In this document: positions 36,354 to 44,101 of the stretch, in pieces | Layout of the letters: each line of letters opens with the position of its first letter | Numbering within the stretch: position 1 is the stretch's first letter | NCBI GenBank assembly: GCA_030684575.1 | Contig: JAUXVD010000008.1 | Span: forward strand, 496,001-560,000 | Direction: 5' to 3' | Source: Nitrospirota bacterium | Lineage (GTDB): Bacteria > Nitrospirota > Nitrospiria > Nitrospirales > Nitrospiraceae | Length of the DNA stretch: 64,000 nt | The notes under the pieces: model-generated | What the model was told of the DNA's origin: nothing | Database searches by the model: none | The model's input: only the letters and a program-made list of their open reading frames with translations | Translations under genes and position numbers: made by a program

Positions 36354-36788
36354 TTACAGTCGCGCAAGCTCCCGCTGTTCCATGGCCCGTGCGACGGCTG
36401 ACCGCAGTTTCTCGCCTTCGACCGGTTTGACGAGATAATCTACCACGCCTTGCCGGAGGAAGGAGGTCGCCATATCGGTATCCGGGAAGCCGGTCAGCAC
36501 GATGAGCGGGACATGCGGATAGTTGCTGCGGAAGTAGGCGATGGCTTCGGCTCCATTGACCTTTGGCATGCGGATATCGCAAATCATCACATCCAGCATG
36601 AGCCGGTTCTCACCGCTGTTGATCGTCTCAATGGCTTTCTCACCGTTCTCAGCCTCAAGCACGTCATAGCCTGCTTTCTGCAGCGTCATCTTCACGACTT
36701 TACGAATATCCGGCTCATCGTCCACCACCAGCACCCGTCCGTTACAGGCTTCCCCCCCGACAAAGAACCCAGATTTAAATTCACTCAT
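36354..36788 (-). CDS. Single-domain response regulator of kinase operon
   Basis: 144 residues from ATG 36788, preceded by AAGGAGGGCACC. After a 16-residue N-terminal extension the receiver begins (GRVLVVDDEPDIRK). D71 (MICDIRMPKVNG) is the acceptor and VDYLVKPVEG gives the Lys-Pro. There is no output domain. The frame continues upstream to 36917 but without a better start. First gene of the kinase-kinase-cytochrome run, so it is the probable receiver for one or both kinases. Confidence 0.88.
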   Translation of the reverse strand: MSEFKSGFFVGGEACNGRVLVVDDEPDIRKVVKMTLQKAGYDVLEAENGEKAIETINSGENRLMLDVMICDIRMPKVNGAEAIAYFRSNYPHVPLIVLTGFPDTDMATSFLRQGVVDYLVKPVEGEKLRSAVARAMEQRELARL

Positions 36789-37294
36789 GGTGCCCTCCTT
36801 GGTTGATAGTGAGATGTGGTTTCCTGCTGGCTCCCTCACATGCTCTTGAACTACGTAGGTCGCAATGTGCGTGCCAGCCTGGCTTCGTAGAAAGGGTCCG
36901 AGTTTCCCTGCAAACATGCGTTTTCGGATAGAGGGCGCGTAGGCACGTGGTTGATACCCACCAGCATGTGCTGAAAACCACCACCAATGAGACTTGAAGG
37001 TGACGGGAGCCTGCCATTTCTGCTATTCGCCGAGAACGGGGAAGAAGGAACGTGGTGACGAAACGAGCATGGTCCCTGCGGTGACATGCGAGCGAAAGGC
37101 CTGTAGCTCGTCGATCGGATGAATCACATGGGATACGGGCCTGGATGAGAAGGGATACAGGGCTCAATCGCGTTCATGCTTTCGGAATGGGTCTTTCGAG
37201 CCTGCTGCCGCGATTAAGCCCTGTTCGTTGGCTTTGAATTGCCTTTCAGTCTGGCGCTAGGGTATCCTGACTGCACAATGAAATTGGAGAGTCT
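36789..37294. other. 506-bp divergent spacer
   Basis: Open frames here are short and lack ribosome sites. It must hold the promoter of the leftward signalling operon, which I could not place, and the bolA promoter described separately. Confidence 0.5.
37239..37268 (+). promoter_or_regulatory. Candidate promoter of bolA-glutaredoxin
   Basis: TTGCCT, 18 bases, TATCCT. The expected start of transcription near 37275 gives a leader of about 20 bases with GGAG ahead of the ATG at 37295. Confidence 0.35.
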
Positions 37295-37534
37295 ATGATC
37301 ACGCCAGACGTGTTGACTGATTTTGTACGACGGGCGATGCCGGATGCTGCGGTGACGGTCTTGGACCGGACCGGTACGATGGATCATCTCAAAGTGGTGG
37401 TGATTTCGGCAGCATTTGCGGGAAAGAACCTGCTGGATCGACACCGCATGATTTATCAAGCATTAGATGTTCCGATGAAGGACGGGCGGATTCATGCGCT
37501 CGAACTCACAGCCAAAACCACAGACGAAGCCTAG
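37295..37534 (+). CDS. bolA: BolA family protein
   Basis: 79 residues. The class II KH-like BolA fold is visible: MITPDVLTDFVRRAMPDA, TMDHLKVVVISAAFAGKN, LLDRHRMIYQAL, then a short strand ending IHALELTAKT. The invariant His of the RHRMIY motif, a ligand of the shared [2Fe-2S] centre with monothiol glutaredoxins, is present. Its direct partner gene follows 11 bases downstream. Family role: iron-sulfur trafficking and iron sensing together with Grx. Confidence 0.92.
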   Translation: MITPDVLTDFVRRAMPDAAVTVLDRTGTMDHLKVVVISAAFAGKNLLDRHRMIYQALDVPMKDGRIHALELTAKTTDEA

Positions 37535-37545
37535 GAGGCCGACCC

Positions 37546-37869
37546 ATGGCAGATTCCATTCAAGATGAAATTAACAAAGAAGTCGCCGCACACAAGATTT
37601 TGATCTACGGCAAAGGCACCAAGCAGATGCCGATGTGCGGGTTCACGCGAGAGACGATACAGTTCTTCGATAAGTACGGGTATCCGTTTGAACTGATCGA
37701 CGTCCTCACTCAGCCGAGCAAGCGAGAAGCGCTCGCAAAAATGACCAACTGGCCGACGCTCCCCAAGGTGTTCATCGACGGGCAGTTTTACGGCGACACC
37801 GACGTGCTGGACCCGATGGCGGCCAAAGGCGAGATTGAGCCGCTGCTGAAAAAAGCATTCGGAAAGTAA
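37546..37869 (+). CDS. grxD: Monothiol glutaredoxin (Grx4 type) with CGFT active site
   Basis: 107 residues. The active site is C31-G-F-T, where the family is nearly always CGFS. Other marks of the Grx4/Grx5 class are intact: KGTKQMPMCGF, WPTLPKVFIDG (the TVP-like cis-proline region reads TLP) and the GGxDxL-like GDTDVLDPM. Such proteins bind a glutathione-ligated [2Fe-2S] cluster and pass it to acceptors, usually with BolA. Co-transcribed with bolA; an R2 element begins 18 bases after the stop. Confidence 0.92.
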   Translation: MADSIQDEINKEVAAHKILIYGKGTKQMPMCGFTRETIQFFDKYGYPFELIDVLTQPSKREALAKMTNWPTLPKVFIDGQFYGDTDVLDPMAAKGEIEPLLKKAFGK

Positions 37870-37886
37870 GAATAGATTCGAAGAGA

Positions 37887-37980
37887 CGAGGGCGACGGTC
37901 ATGCTCTTTTGCTCGCGCAACGCGCGGCCTCCGAAGGCCCTCGTTGGACGCGCGCAGTGAGAGCATAACCGTCGCCCTCG
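37887..37980 (+). repeat. R2 hairpin element, copy a
   Basis: Conserved core (GCTCGCGCAACGCGCGG, GAAGGCCCTCGTT, GACGCGCGCAG) flanked by arms starting CGAGGGCGACGG and ending CCGTCGCCCTCG. The arms pair over about 20 of 22 positions and are unlike those of other copies. TTATTTTCT follows the right arm, as after a terminator. Sense-oriented 3' of the glutaredoxin gene. Confidence 0.8.
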
Positions 37981-38013
37981 TTATTTTCTGCAGCAGCGGG
38001 TGGGGGGAGAGAA

Positions 38014-38118
38014 GTAGGGAAGGGTGGCTGTCATGCTCTTGTGCTCGCGCACCCCTCACTTCAGAAGGTGTGGTGCAAAGGAGCAAAGAACCAACGGGGG
38101 TGCCAGTCCTCTCCCTAC
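38014..38118 (+). repeat. R2-related element, copy b (diverged core)
   Basis: Left GTAGGGA and right TCCCTAC pair, and the left half keeps ATGCTCTTGTGCTCGCGCA as in copy a, but the core is rewritten. Its right end overlaps the stop codon of the - strand gene ending at 38115, so this is a convergent junction with two stacked elements. Confidence 0.5.
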
Positions 38119-38519
38119 CTTTTTGCTTCCGGAGGCGGCCAGTTCATTTCGGTGTGCCTGCCGCAGTAGTAGCAGGAGAGGCGATAGCGGCCTTTGCGGC
38201 GGGGATTCGGCAATGAGGTAAAAGTGATGGGGGTATCGTCGAAGGGGCAGCTGGGTTGATCATGCAGGAGATGCACCTCGGCCATCATCGTGATCGATCC
38301 GTCATCCCAGGGTGGGGTGGTCTGCTCTTTGCCGGTGATCTGTTCCTTTATATGGCATCGTTCGCATTCAGCTTCGTAAGTCTTGATCCTTGCGAGATGG
38401 GGAGTGGTGTCTGTCACGTCCATCGCTCCGCCGCAGCCTGGCTTGGCGCAGGTCACGTGTTCGTGTTGTAAGGCCTGAATGAATCGGTCATGTGCTGTCC
38501 GTTCCTGCTCTGATTTCAT
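38115..38519 (-). CDS. Cysteine-rich putative zinc-binding protein
   Basis: 134 residues from ATG 38519 (AAGGGAGGTCTT upstream). Cysteines occur as C24/C29, C52/C55 (ECERCH), one in CPFDD, and a C-terminal CYYCGRH. The pattern suggests two zinc knuckles or ribbons. No enzymatic motif. I do not recognise the family. The gene is alone on its strand, between two R2 elements. Confidence 0.65.
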   Translation of the reverse strand: MKSEQERTAHDRFIQALQHEHVTCAKPGCGGAMDVTDTTPHLARIKTYEAECERCHIKEQITGKEQTTPPWDDGSITMMAEVHLLHDQPSCPFDDTPITFTSLPNPRRKGRYRLSCYYCGRHTEMNWPPPEAKR

Positions 38520-38575
38520 AAGACCTCCCTTGTATCCCACTTCTTTGTCATTCCAGGAAGGCTGGACAGCCTTGG

Positions 38576-38630
38576 CTCAACTGCGCGCGTCCAACGAGGG
38601 GAGTCCGCGACCGCGCGTTGCGCGAGCACA
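38576..38630 (-). repeat. R2 element core, copy c
   Basis: On the - strand it reads CTCGCGCAACGCGCGG ... CCCTCGTTGGACGCGCGCAG, matching copies a, d and e; the middle (TCGCGGACTCC) differs. Arms pair only weakly here. It lies 24 bases 3' of the SDR gene in the sense direction. A separate short hairpin AAGGCTG-GA-CAGCCTT is next to it (38558-38573). Confidence 0.65.
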
Positions 38631-38653
38631 GGAGATCATCAGGCTCCATCCCC

Positions 38654-39388
38654 TCACACCCCCCATGCACCGCTGATTTGAATATTGGCTCCGTTCACGT
38701 ACCGGGCTTCGTCACTCAGTAAATATCTCACCGCAGCCACAGTGTCGCTCACCTCGCCAATATAGCCGGCAGGGATGCGCTTGGTCATGCCGGCGAGTTC
38801 TTCCGGCGGCGCACTGCCGGAATCGATAAAGCCTGGCGAAATCGCATTGACGGTAATACCGTGCGGCGCCAGCAGTTTGGCTAGCGTGCGAGTGAGAATC
38901 AAGACGCCGGCCTTGGCGATGTAATGGGCCGTCACGTCCGGCTGTGAAATCATCTGGTCGGCGTTGGCCATGCTGAAGTTGATGATGTGCCCGGATTTGC
39001 GGGTCTTCATGCCCGGCGCGACGGCTTGCGCCAGATAGAAAATCGGATGGAGGTTGCCGTCGAACATCTCGTTCCAGCCTTCGACGGTTTCGTCGAATAG
39101 GTTCACGCGATGGTAGGGCCCTGCGCCGTTGATCAGGGCGTCGATCCGTCCCCATTGCTGTTCAACCTGGGCCACGAGCCCTTTGGCCGCCTGGGGTTTC
39201 GAGACGTCACAGCGAATCGAGAGCGCACGGCCTCCAAGACTGGTGATGGCTTCAGCTGTGGCTCTGGCCTCCGCGTCGCTCGTGCGGTAACAGATGGCGA
39301 CCGACCATTGTTGTGCCGCGAGGTCGAGTGCGATCCCCCGTCCGATGCCTTTAGCTCCGCCTGTGATGAGCGCTACTCTCTCTGCCAT
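38654..39388 (-). CDS. Short-chain dehydrogenase/reductase
   Basis: 244 residues, classical SDR length. Cofactor motif TGGAKGIGRG at 9-18, NGAGP (about 88), Ser in NFSMANAD, and catalytic Tyr/Lys in HYIAKAG, then the PGFIDSG turn. The Arg in the strand-2 end (CYRTSD) points to NADP(H). It could be a FabG-like or pterin/aldehyde reductase; substrate unknown. It is 36 bases behind the two glycosyltransferase genes and may share their transcript. An R2 element follows its stop. Confidence 0.87.
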   Translation of the reverse strand: MAERVALITGGAKGIGRGIALDLAAQQWSVAICYRTSDAEARATAEAITSLGGRALSIRCDVSKPQAAKGLVAQVEQQWGRIDALINGAGPYHRVNLFDETVEGWNEMFDGNLHPIFYLAQAVAPGMKTRKSGHIINFSMANADQMISQPDVTAHYIAKAGVLILTRTLAKLLAPHGITVNAISPGFIDSGSAPPEELAGMTKRIPAGYIGEVSDTVAAVRYLLSDEARYVNGANIQISGAWGV

Positions 39389-39424
39389 CAGTGATCCCTT
39401 ATGCGGTGTGGCCGATTGCGGATC

Positions 39425-40183
39425 TTATCGAGTCTTGAGTCTGGTTGCGAGCAGCTGCAAGGTGCCGGCTGTTCGCATGGAAAATGTCCGGTCTTGTTTG
39501 GGCTTCTTATTGTCTTCCTGGCATTCTGTGGTGAGCGATTGCAAGTCTGCGATGGTATCCACGTCGCGCCAGGCGGTGGTGAGTCCGACGGATAAGCCCA
39601 GCGTCTTGGCTTTCTGCTGCGTGACGGCGAGGACTTGATCGGTGGACCAGGGCACTCCGGTAAAGAGTTTCTCTGTGGGCTGTTTGAGGCCGATCAAGTA
39701 GTACCCGCCGTCGATAGCCGGCCCTAAGACCACGTCCGAACGGCCTAGGAGCGCAAACGCCTCTTGATACACCGAGAGAGGCAAGGTCGGAATGTCGGTC
39801 CCCACGATGATCACGTGTTTGTAGCCTTTCGCGAAGAGATCGACTGAGGTGCGGTGCATCCGCTGGCCCAGATCCTCTCCTATTTGATCGAGCAGGTGGA
39901 CGTTCTGTCGCTCTTCCATGATTTTGAAGAACACCAGCTCAGAGGAGGGCGAACAGGCCAGGTAGCGATGGAACGGGAGCTGCAGTTTTGCGACGGCGAG
40001 TTTGGATCGTTCCAGCATGTCGAGGACGAAACTGCCGTGCAAGGTGGCCGCCTCGTCAGGGGTCAGTGGCGGGCAGAGCCTGGTTTTGACCTCGCCAGGG
40101 ATCGGAGCTTTAGCAAAGATTACCAATGCCGTGTGAAGCGTAAGGCGTGAGGTGTCAGGCGATTGAGAGGAAGGCTGTTTCAT
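39425..40183 (-). CDS. DUF2064/TIGR04282-type glycosyltransferase
   Basis: 252 residues. Marks of the DUF2064 nucleotidyl/glycosyl transferase family: LVIFAKAPIPGEVKTRL near 20, VIIVGTDIPTLPL near 120, VVLGPAIDGGYYLIGL near 150 and WRDVDTIADL near 205. Members are named arsenosugar-biosynthesis or rSAM-associated transferase 1 because they often sit beside an ArsS-type radical SAM enzyme; none is seen here. It starts three bases after its partner transferase. Confidence 0.88.
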   Translation of the reverse strand: MKQPSSQSPDTSRLTLHTALVIFAKAPIPGEVKTRLCPPLTPDEAATLHGSFVLDMLERSKLAVAKLQLPFHRYLACSPSSELVFFKIMEERQNVHLLDQIGEDLGQRMHRTSVDLFAKGYKHVIIVGTDIPTLPLSVYQEAFALLGRSDVVLGPAIDGGYYLIGLKQPTEKLFTGVPWSTDQVLAVTQQKAKTLGLSVGLTTAWRDVDTIADLQSLTTECQEDNKKPKQDRTFSMRTAGTLQLLATRLKTR

Positions 40184-40186
40184 CGT

Positions 40187-40900
40187 TTATCTCACTATTC
40201 CATACCATCGATTGAGTGTATGAGGGGGCACCCCGATCCAATAGAGGAACCGCAGTGCCCACATCAAGAGGATTGTCGGCAATGGTCCCTGCTGCTCCCA
40301 GCGACGGAAGGAGGTGGTGACGGTTGTGGTCAGGGCCGCAGTCGCGCCCCTTCGTTTGAGTCTGTGGGAGAAATCGATATCCTCCATCAATGGCACATCG
40401 GCGAAGCCTCCCATCTGTTCGAAGATGGGACGACGGACGAAGAGGGCTTGGTCGCCGGTGGCAATGCCGCTTACTCTTGAGCGCCAGTTCATCATGCTGC
40501 TGATGATGGATCCCCACCGCGAGGGGCGATCAAATCGGACATCGAACCGTCCGCCTATCAGGTCTGGTCTGGCCATCGCCGTCTCGATCACGGTCTTTGC
40601 GTCATCTGGAAGCTGCGTGTCGGCGTGGAGAAACAATAAAATGTCTCCGCGGCTGACCTTTGCGCCTTCGTTCATCTGGCGGGCCCGTCCGCGTGGGCCA
40701 GGCACCAGTCGAACGGGGCTGAGCACTGAGTGTTGAGTCCTGAGTCGATAGGACTCGACGAGTAGGGGGGTCTGATCAAGGCTGCCACCATCCACCACGA
40801 TCAGCTCATCGAAGCCGAGGGCTACGGTCTGTGCCAGGGTGGCCATGATCGTCCGTTCTTCGTTGAGCGTCGGGATGATGACGGATATCGTCATCGCCAT
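40187..40900 (-). CDS. TIGR04283-type family 2 glycosyltransferase
   Basis: 237 residues. GT-A fold marks: ISVIIPTLNEERTI at 5-18, DELIVVDGGSLDQT near 32, the DXD-like LFLHADTQLP near 90, and MEDIDFSHRL near 175. A hydrophobic segment near the C-terminus suggests membrane contact. Family usually pairs with the DUF2064 transferase that follows, as here; the product in known cases is linked to arsenosugar or unknown rSAM natural products. Confidence 0.88.
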   Translation of the reverse strand: MAMTISVIIPTLNEERTIMATLAQTVALGFDELIVVDGGSLDQTPLLVESYRLRTQHSVLSPVRLVPGPRGRARQMNEGAKVSRGDILLFLHADTQLPDDAKTVIETAMARPDLIGGRFDVRFDRPSRWGSIISSMMNWRSRVSGIATGDQALFVRRPIFEQMGGFADVPLMEDIDFSHRLKRRGATAALTTTVTTSFRRWEQQGPLPTILLMWALRFLYWIGVPPHTLNRWYGIVR

Positions 40901-40919
40901 GGTTGTTAGCAGTCAGTAT

Positions 40920-40951
40920 GAACGTTGCTGGCGACCTGTTTCAGCATCCTG
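40920..40951 (-). repeat. R1 element fragment (left end) at a stop codon
   Basis: On the - strand GCAGGATGCTGAAACAGG followed by CGCCAGCAACGTTC matches the first 32 bases of R1; the rest is missing. It abuts the TAG stop of the membrane protein gene at 40952. Confidence 0.65.
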
Positions 40952-41335
40952 CTAATCGGGCTTCTTCGGTTCGTTGAACATGAAATACATGACGACCACT
41001 ACGGTCGACCAAAACACCACCTGTTTGTGCCAGAAAAGGACTTCTCCATAGTGGAAGAAGATGGCTGCGAGCAGGAGGGAAGCGCCGATGAGGCTGTAGC
41101 GGAGGGTCATATTTTCAACGACCGCATTGGCCCATACCGCGACTCCGCCGAAATAAATTAAGAGAGGAATCACATCGATCTCGAATCCGCCGCTGATCGA
41201 GAGAAAGATGTCGAGAAAGCCGATGAAAATCAGGGCAGTGCCCACGATCATCCCGGCGACACGCATTTGATTGTCGCTCCCGGAGTCGTCATCTGGCTCG
41301 TGGCGTGCCGGTTGGTTGGTTGGCTCTAGCGGCAT
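40952..41335 (-). CDS. Small membrane protein, four helices, unknown function
   Basis: 127 residues from ATG 41335 (weak TAGGAA upstream); the frame continues to 41398 but the extra residues are unconvincing. After a polar, acidic N-terminus (about 22 residues) come four hydrophobic segments (MIVGTALIFIGFLDIFLSI; VIPLLIYFGGVAVWANAVV; YSLIGASLLLAAIFF; VVFWSTVVVVMYFMF) and a short basic tail. No family recognised. Its 3' end meets an R1 fragment. Confidence 0.65.
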   Translation of the reverse strand: MPLEPTNQPARHEPDDDSGSDNQMRVAGMIVGTALIFIGFLDIFLSISGGFEIDVIPLLIYFGGVAVWANAVVENMTLRYSLIGASLLLAAIFFHYGEVLFWHKQVVFWSTVVVVMYFMFNEPKKPD

Positions 41336-41405
41336 GGGCAACAGATTCCTAACTGTTCGTGAAATGTGAAACGTCCGAATAGGGAGCAAAGTACGCATGT
41401 TGCCG

Positions 41406-41525
41406 GATGTTCAAACAGGCTGTCCCGCAAGGCCGCAGCATGTGAAGGCCCGAGGCGTACCCTTGAGGGTACGTTGAGCCTCTGCGCGAAGCGAGGACGA
41501 AGCTGGCGGTCTGTTTGAGCATCCG
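41406..41525 (-). repeat. R1 dispersed hairpin element, copy F (minus orientation)
   Basis: Terminal arms GGATGCTCAAACAG and CTGTTTGAACATCC (read on the - strand) pair at 13 of 14 positions; centre GTACCCT/AGGGTAC. The element begins one base after the TAG stop of the dCTP deaminase gene. Confidence 0.8.
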
Positions 41526-41526
41526 T

Positions 41527-42678
41527 CTAGGCCTTAAAATGTTTGCTCAGGGTCAAGCCCTGGCGCTGATACGAAGAGCCAAGCGCCGAGCCATAGAGCT
41601 GACCGGGGCGCGCGAGCATCCTGTCGTATACAACCTTGAAGAAGGTTTGTCCATCATGGATCAGGAAGGGCACGTCGTGGGGGCGGACTTCCAGCACGAC
41701 TTGGGTACCGTGCAACTCGCCTTGGCCGTACCCGAATCCCGGATCGAAAAATCCTGCGTAGTGGGTCCGCAACTCGCCACAGGCCGCTTCGAAGGCGACC
41801 ATCTCGGCCGCATAGCCGGCGGGCACGCGAATCCGTTCCTTCGATGCGAGAATATAAAATTCTTCCGGTTCCAAGAGCAGGCTGTCCTGGCGGTGGCGGT
41901 AGAGGGGCTCCCAAAAATCGAGCGCCGCATAATGGCCGACCTTGGAGAGATCGATGACGTGACTATTCTTCTTTGCTCGATAGCCGATAATCGGCGAGGT
42001 GCTTCGGTCGTCTCCCTTCAGATCGATGCGGAGAAACAGGCCGCGGTCCGTTCGGAAATCGCGGGTGGCCAGCGCCTGCTTCGTGGGGAGGTTGTGGTAG
42101 AGCAAGGGCTCCCGCTTGTGGAGCGTCTGCAGCGACCGGTCCGGCACGGTGGCGTCGCCGCGCACGAAGCGAATTTGATTGAGCGAATACCCGGTCTTTA
42201 CCTTGATCGTGAACGAGCGAGGGACGATCTCCAGATAGAGGGGCCCGGTATAGCCGGCTCTGATTTCATCGAATCCCGTATTGAGATCCGTCACGACGCG
42301 GGTAAAGACGTCCAGCCGTCCGGTCGTACTTTTGGGGTTGGTCCTTGCCCGGATGGCCTTGGGTAACGTCACCCGTTCCAGCAGCGGCACCAAATAGACA
42401 TGGCCTTTTTCGAGGATGGCGCCCTCGGTCAGGTCGATCTCGTACATCACGAGATCGGACTGATAGAAGTCCAGCACGTTGAGTCGGCTCGTGATCTCGG
42501 ACAGCTCAGGCAAGAAGCTGCTGAGCAACCGATAGGCTTTGCGCCCGAGCCGCAGGTCGAGGCTGGCCGGCTGAATCTGGCGGTCTTCGATCGGTACGTC
42601 GGCCTGGATGGCCCCGCTTGCGATCAGCTGCTTGATCTGTTGGTAGGGCAAAATGCCCTCCGGGGCTCTGGTGCTCAC
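41527..42678 (-). CDS. dcd2: Two-domain 2'-deoxycytidine 5'-triphosphate deaminase (DCD2)
   Basis: 383 residues, about twice the size of ordinary Dcd, with two dUTPase-like halves. First half: IQPASLDLRLG near 35, RTNPKSTTGRLDVF near 112, and VTDLNTGFDEIRAGYTGPL near 130. Second half: FYILASKERIRVPAGYAAEMV and HYAGFFDPGFGYG near 305. Annotated DCD2 proteins deaminate dCTP on the way to dTTP. The start overlaps the end of the aminomutase gene by four bases (ATGA), so it is the last gene of the operon; an R1 element abuts its stop. Confidence 0.85.
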   Translation of the reverse strand: MSTRAPEGILPYQQIKQLIASGAIQADVPIEDRQIQPASLDLRLGRKAYRLLSSFLPELSEITSRLNVLDFYQSDLVMYEIDLTEGAILEKGHVYLVPLLERVTLPKAIRARTNPKSTTGRLDVFTRVVTDLNTGFDEIRAGYTGPLYLEIVPRSFTIKVKTGYSLNQIRFVRGDATVPDRSLQTLHKREPLLYHNLPTKQALATRDFRTDRGLFLRIDLKGDDRSTSPIIGYRAKKNSHVIDLSKVGHYAALDFWEPLYRHRQDSLLLEPEEFYILASKERIRVPAGYAAEMVAFEAACGELRTHYAGFFDPGFGYGQGELHGTQVVLEVRPHDVPFLIHDGQTFFKVVYDRMLARPGQLYGSALGSSYQRQGLTLSKHFKA

Positions 42679-43799
42679 AGGTCGTCGTGCTCTCCATTGC
42701 TGCAGGAGTTCAGTGAAGGCCCGGCGCTGACCATCGGCAGCTCGCGGGACGAGCTCTGTTTCGGCTGAGGATAGTGGAAGGCTTTGTTTTCGTAATTCTT
42801 CAAGAGGACCCCCTCGGCATCCATGTGGACCATGTAGTCGCCGGGGAGCAAGGGAATCTTGCCACCGCCGCCTGGCGCATCGATCACGAAATGTGGGACG
42901 GCCATTCCGCTGGTATGGCCCTGCAGCGATTTAATGATATTCAATCCCGTTTCAACCGTGGTGCGGAAGTGATTCGTGCCCTTGGTCAGATCCGCTTGGT
43001 AGAGATAGTAGGGTTTGATGCGCGCGAGCAGGAGTTGGTGCATCAAGCGTTTCATGATCTCAGGGTCGTCGTTGACGCCTTTCAATAATACGGTTTGGGC
43101 GCCAAGCGGCACACCGGCATCGGCTAACATCCCACAGGCTGCTTTGACGGCCGGGGTGAGTTCGTCCGGGTGATTGAAATGCAGATTCATATAAATAGGA
43201 TGGTACTTCTTCACGATCGCGCAGAGTTCCGGAGTGATCCGTTCCGGCAGGGTGCCGGGCACCCGCGATCCCAAGCGAACCAGTTCTAAATGCGGAATGG
43301 TGCGCAGGGCCTTGAGGATCCGCTCCAATAAATGATCCGGCAGGAGCAGCGGGTCGCCGCCGGAGAGGATGACGTCGCGCACCTCGGTATGTTCACGCAA
43401 GTAGGCGATGGCTTGATCGAGTTCGCCCTTCTTGAGAAACCCGGGTTTTCCGACCAGCCGTTTTCTCGTGCAGAATCGGCAATAGATCGGGCACTGATTC
43501 GTGACCATGAGCAGGACGCGATCCGGATAGCGGTGGACGAGGTGCGGGACCGGGCTCATGAGATCTTCTTCGAGCGGATCGTCTTCCGCCTCGAAGTCGT
43601 CCATTTCGGCGATATCGGGAACCACCTGTTTCCAGATCGCGTCGCCTTTTGTCTTAATCGTCGCCAGCACCGTGGGAGTAATGCGCATTGGATAGTCGCC
43701 CACGATAGCTTCGATTTCTTTCGCATCGACACCGAGCTGCGCCGCCAAGTCTTTGGGTTTCACGATGCTGTCGGCGAGTATGCGTCTCCAAGCTTCCAT
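42675..43799 (-). CDS. kamA: Lysine 2,3-aminomutase family radical SAM enzyme
   Basis: 374 residues. Radical SAM cluster C103-x3-C107-x2-C110 (CPIYCRFCTRKR). Counterparts of the Clostridium KamA residues are D270 (QADLTKG), D308 and the PLP lysine K314 (IDAPGGGGKIP). Dimer/zinc-type C-terminal part is short. The CTRKR context is nearer KamA than the EF-P enzyme EpmB. Role: L-lysine to L-beta-lysine. The usual partner of osmolyte synthesis, the AblB acetyltransferase, is not nearby. Ribosome site AAAGGAG; operon with flanking genes. Confidence 0.88.
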   Translation of the reverse strand: MEAWRRILADSIVKPKDLAAQLGVDAKEIEAIVGDYPMRITPTVLATIKTKGDAIWKQVVPDIAEMDDFEAEDDPLEEDLMSPVPHLVHRYPDRVLLMVTNQCPIYCRFCTRKRLVGKPGFLKKGELDQAIAYLREHTEVRDVILSGGDPLLLPDHLLERILKALRTIPHLELVRLGSRVPGTLPERITPELCAIVKKYHPIYMNLHFNHPDELTPAVKAACGMLADAGVPLGAQTVLLKGVNDDPEIMKRLMHQLLLARIKPYYLYQADLTKGTNHFRTTVETGLNIIKSLQGHTSGMAVPHFVIDAPGGGGKIPLLPGDYMVHMDAEGVLLKNYENKAFHYPQPKQSSSRELPMVSAGPSLNSCSNGEHDDL

Positions 43800-43841
43800 G
43801 CGGTCTCCTTTGCTGTCGATATGGAACGGCAGGCTGTTCGA

Positions 43842-44096
43842 CTAACGACCCTGGATCCGCTCCTGACCGTACGTCTTGTCCAAATAGTCGAGAATGTCGT
43901 CGGTTTCCGTCAACACCAGGTCTCCATCCTTCAGGACGGGAACATAGTACTGGCCTGAGACCTCGTGGACGATTTTGCGCATCGGCCGGATGTCGGGCAC
44001 GATGACCGGCTCGTAGTCGAGGTGGAGGTCCGCCAACTTGTCGCGCACGACTTCACAGTCGGGACACCAGTCAACATGGTAGAGCGTTAAGGCCAT
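43842..44096 (-). CDS. Glutaredoxin-like protein, CPDC active site
   Basis: 84 residues. Thioredoxin fold of the glutaredoxin/GST-N type: TLYHVDWCPDCEVV with C11-P-D-C14, the cis-Pro region YYVPVLKDGD, and the glutathione-site-like LTETDDILDYLDKTYG. It lies five bases after the ATP-grasp-like gene, so the two are likely translated from the same message. It could reduce a mixed disulfide or use a low-molecular thiol. Confidence 0.87.
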   Translation of the reverse strand: MALTLYHVDWCPDCEVVRDKLADLHLDYEPVIVPDIRPMRKIVHEVSGQYYVPVLKDGDLVLTETDDILDYLDKTYGQERIQGR

Positions 44097-44101
44097 AGCG
44101 T

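Noticed and set aside
41515-42366. 283-codon open frame on the + strand
   Set aside because: Antisense to dcd2, whose two deaminase-like halves are readable.
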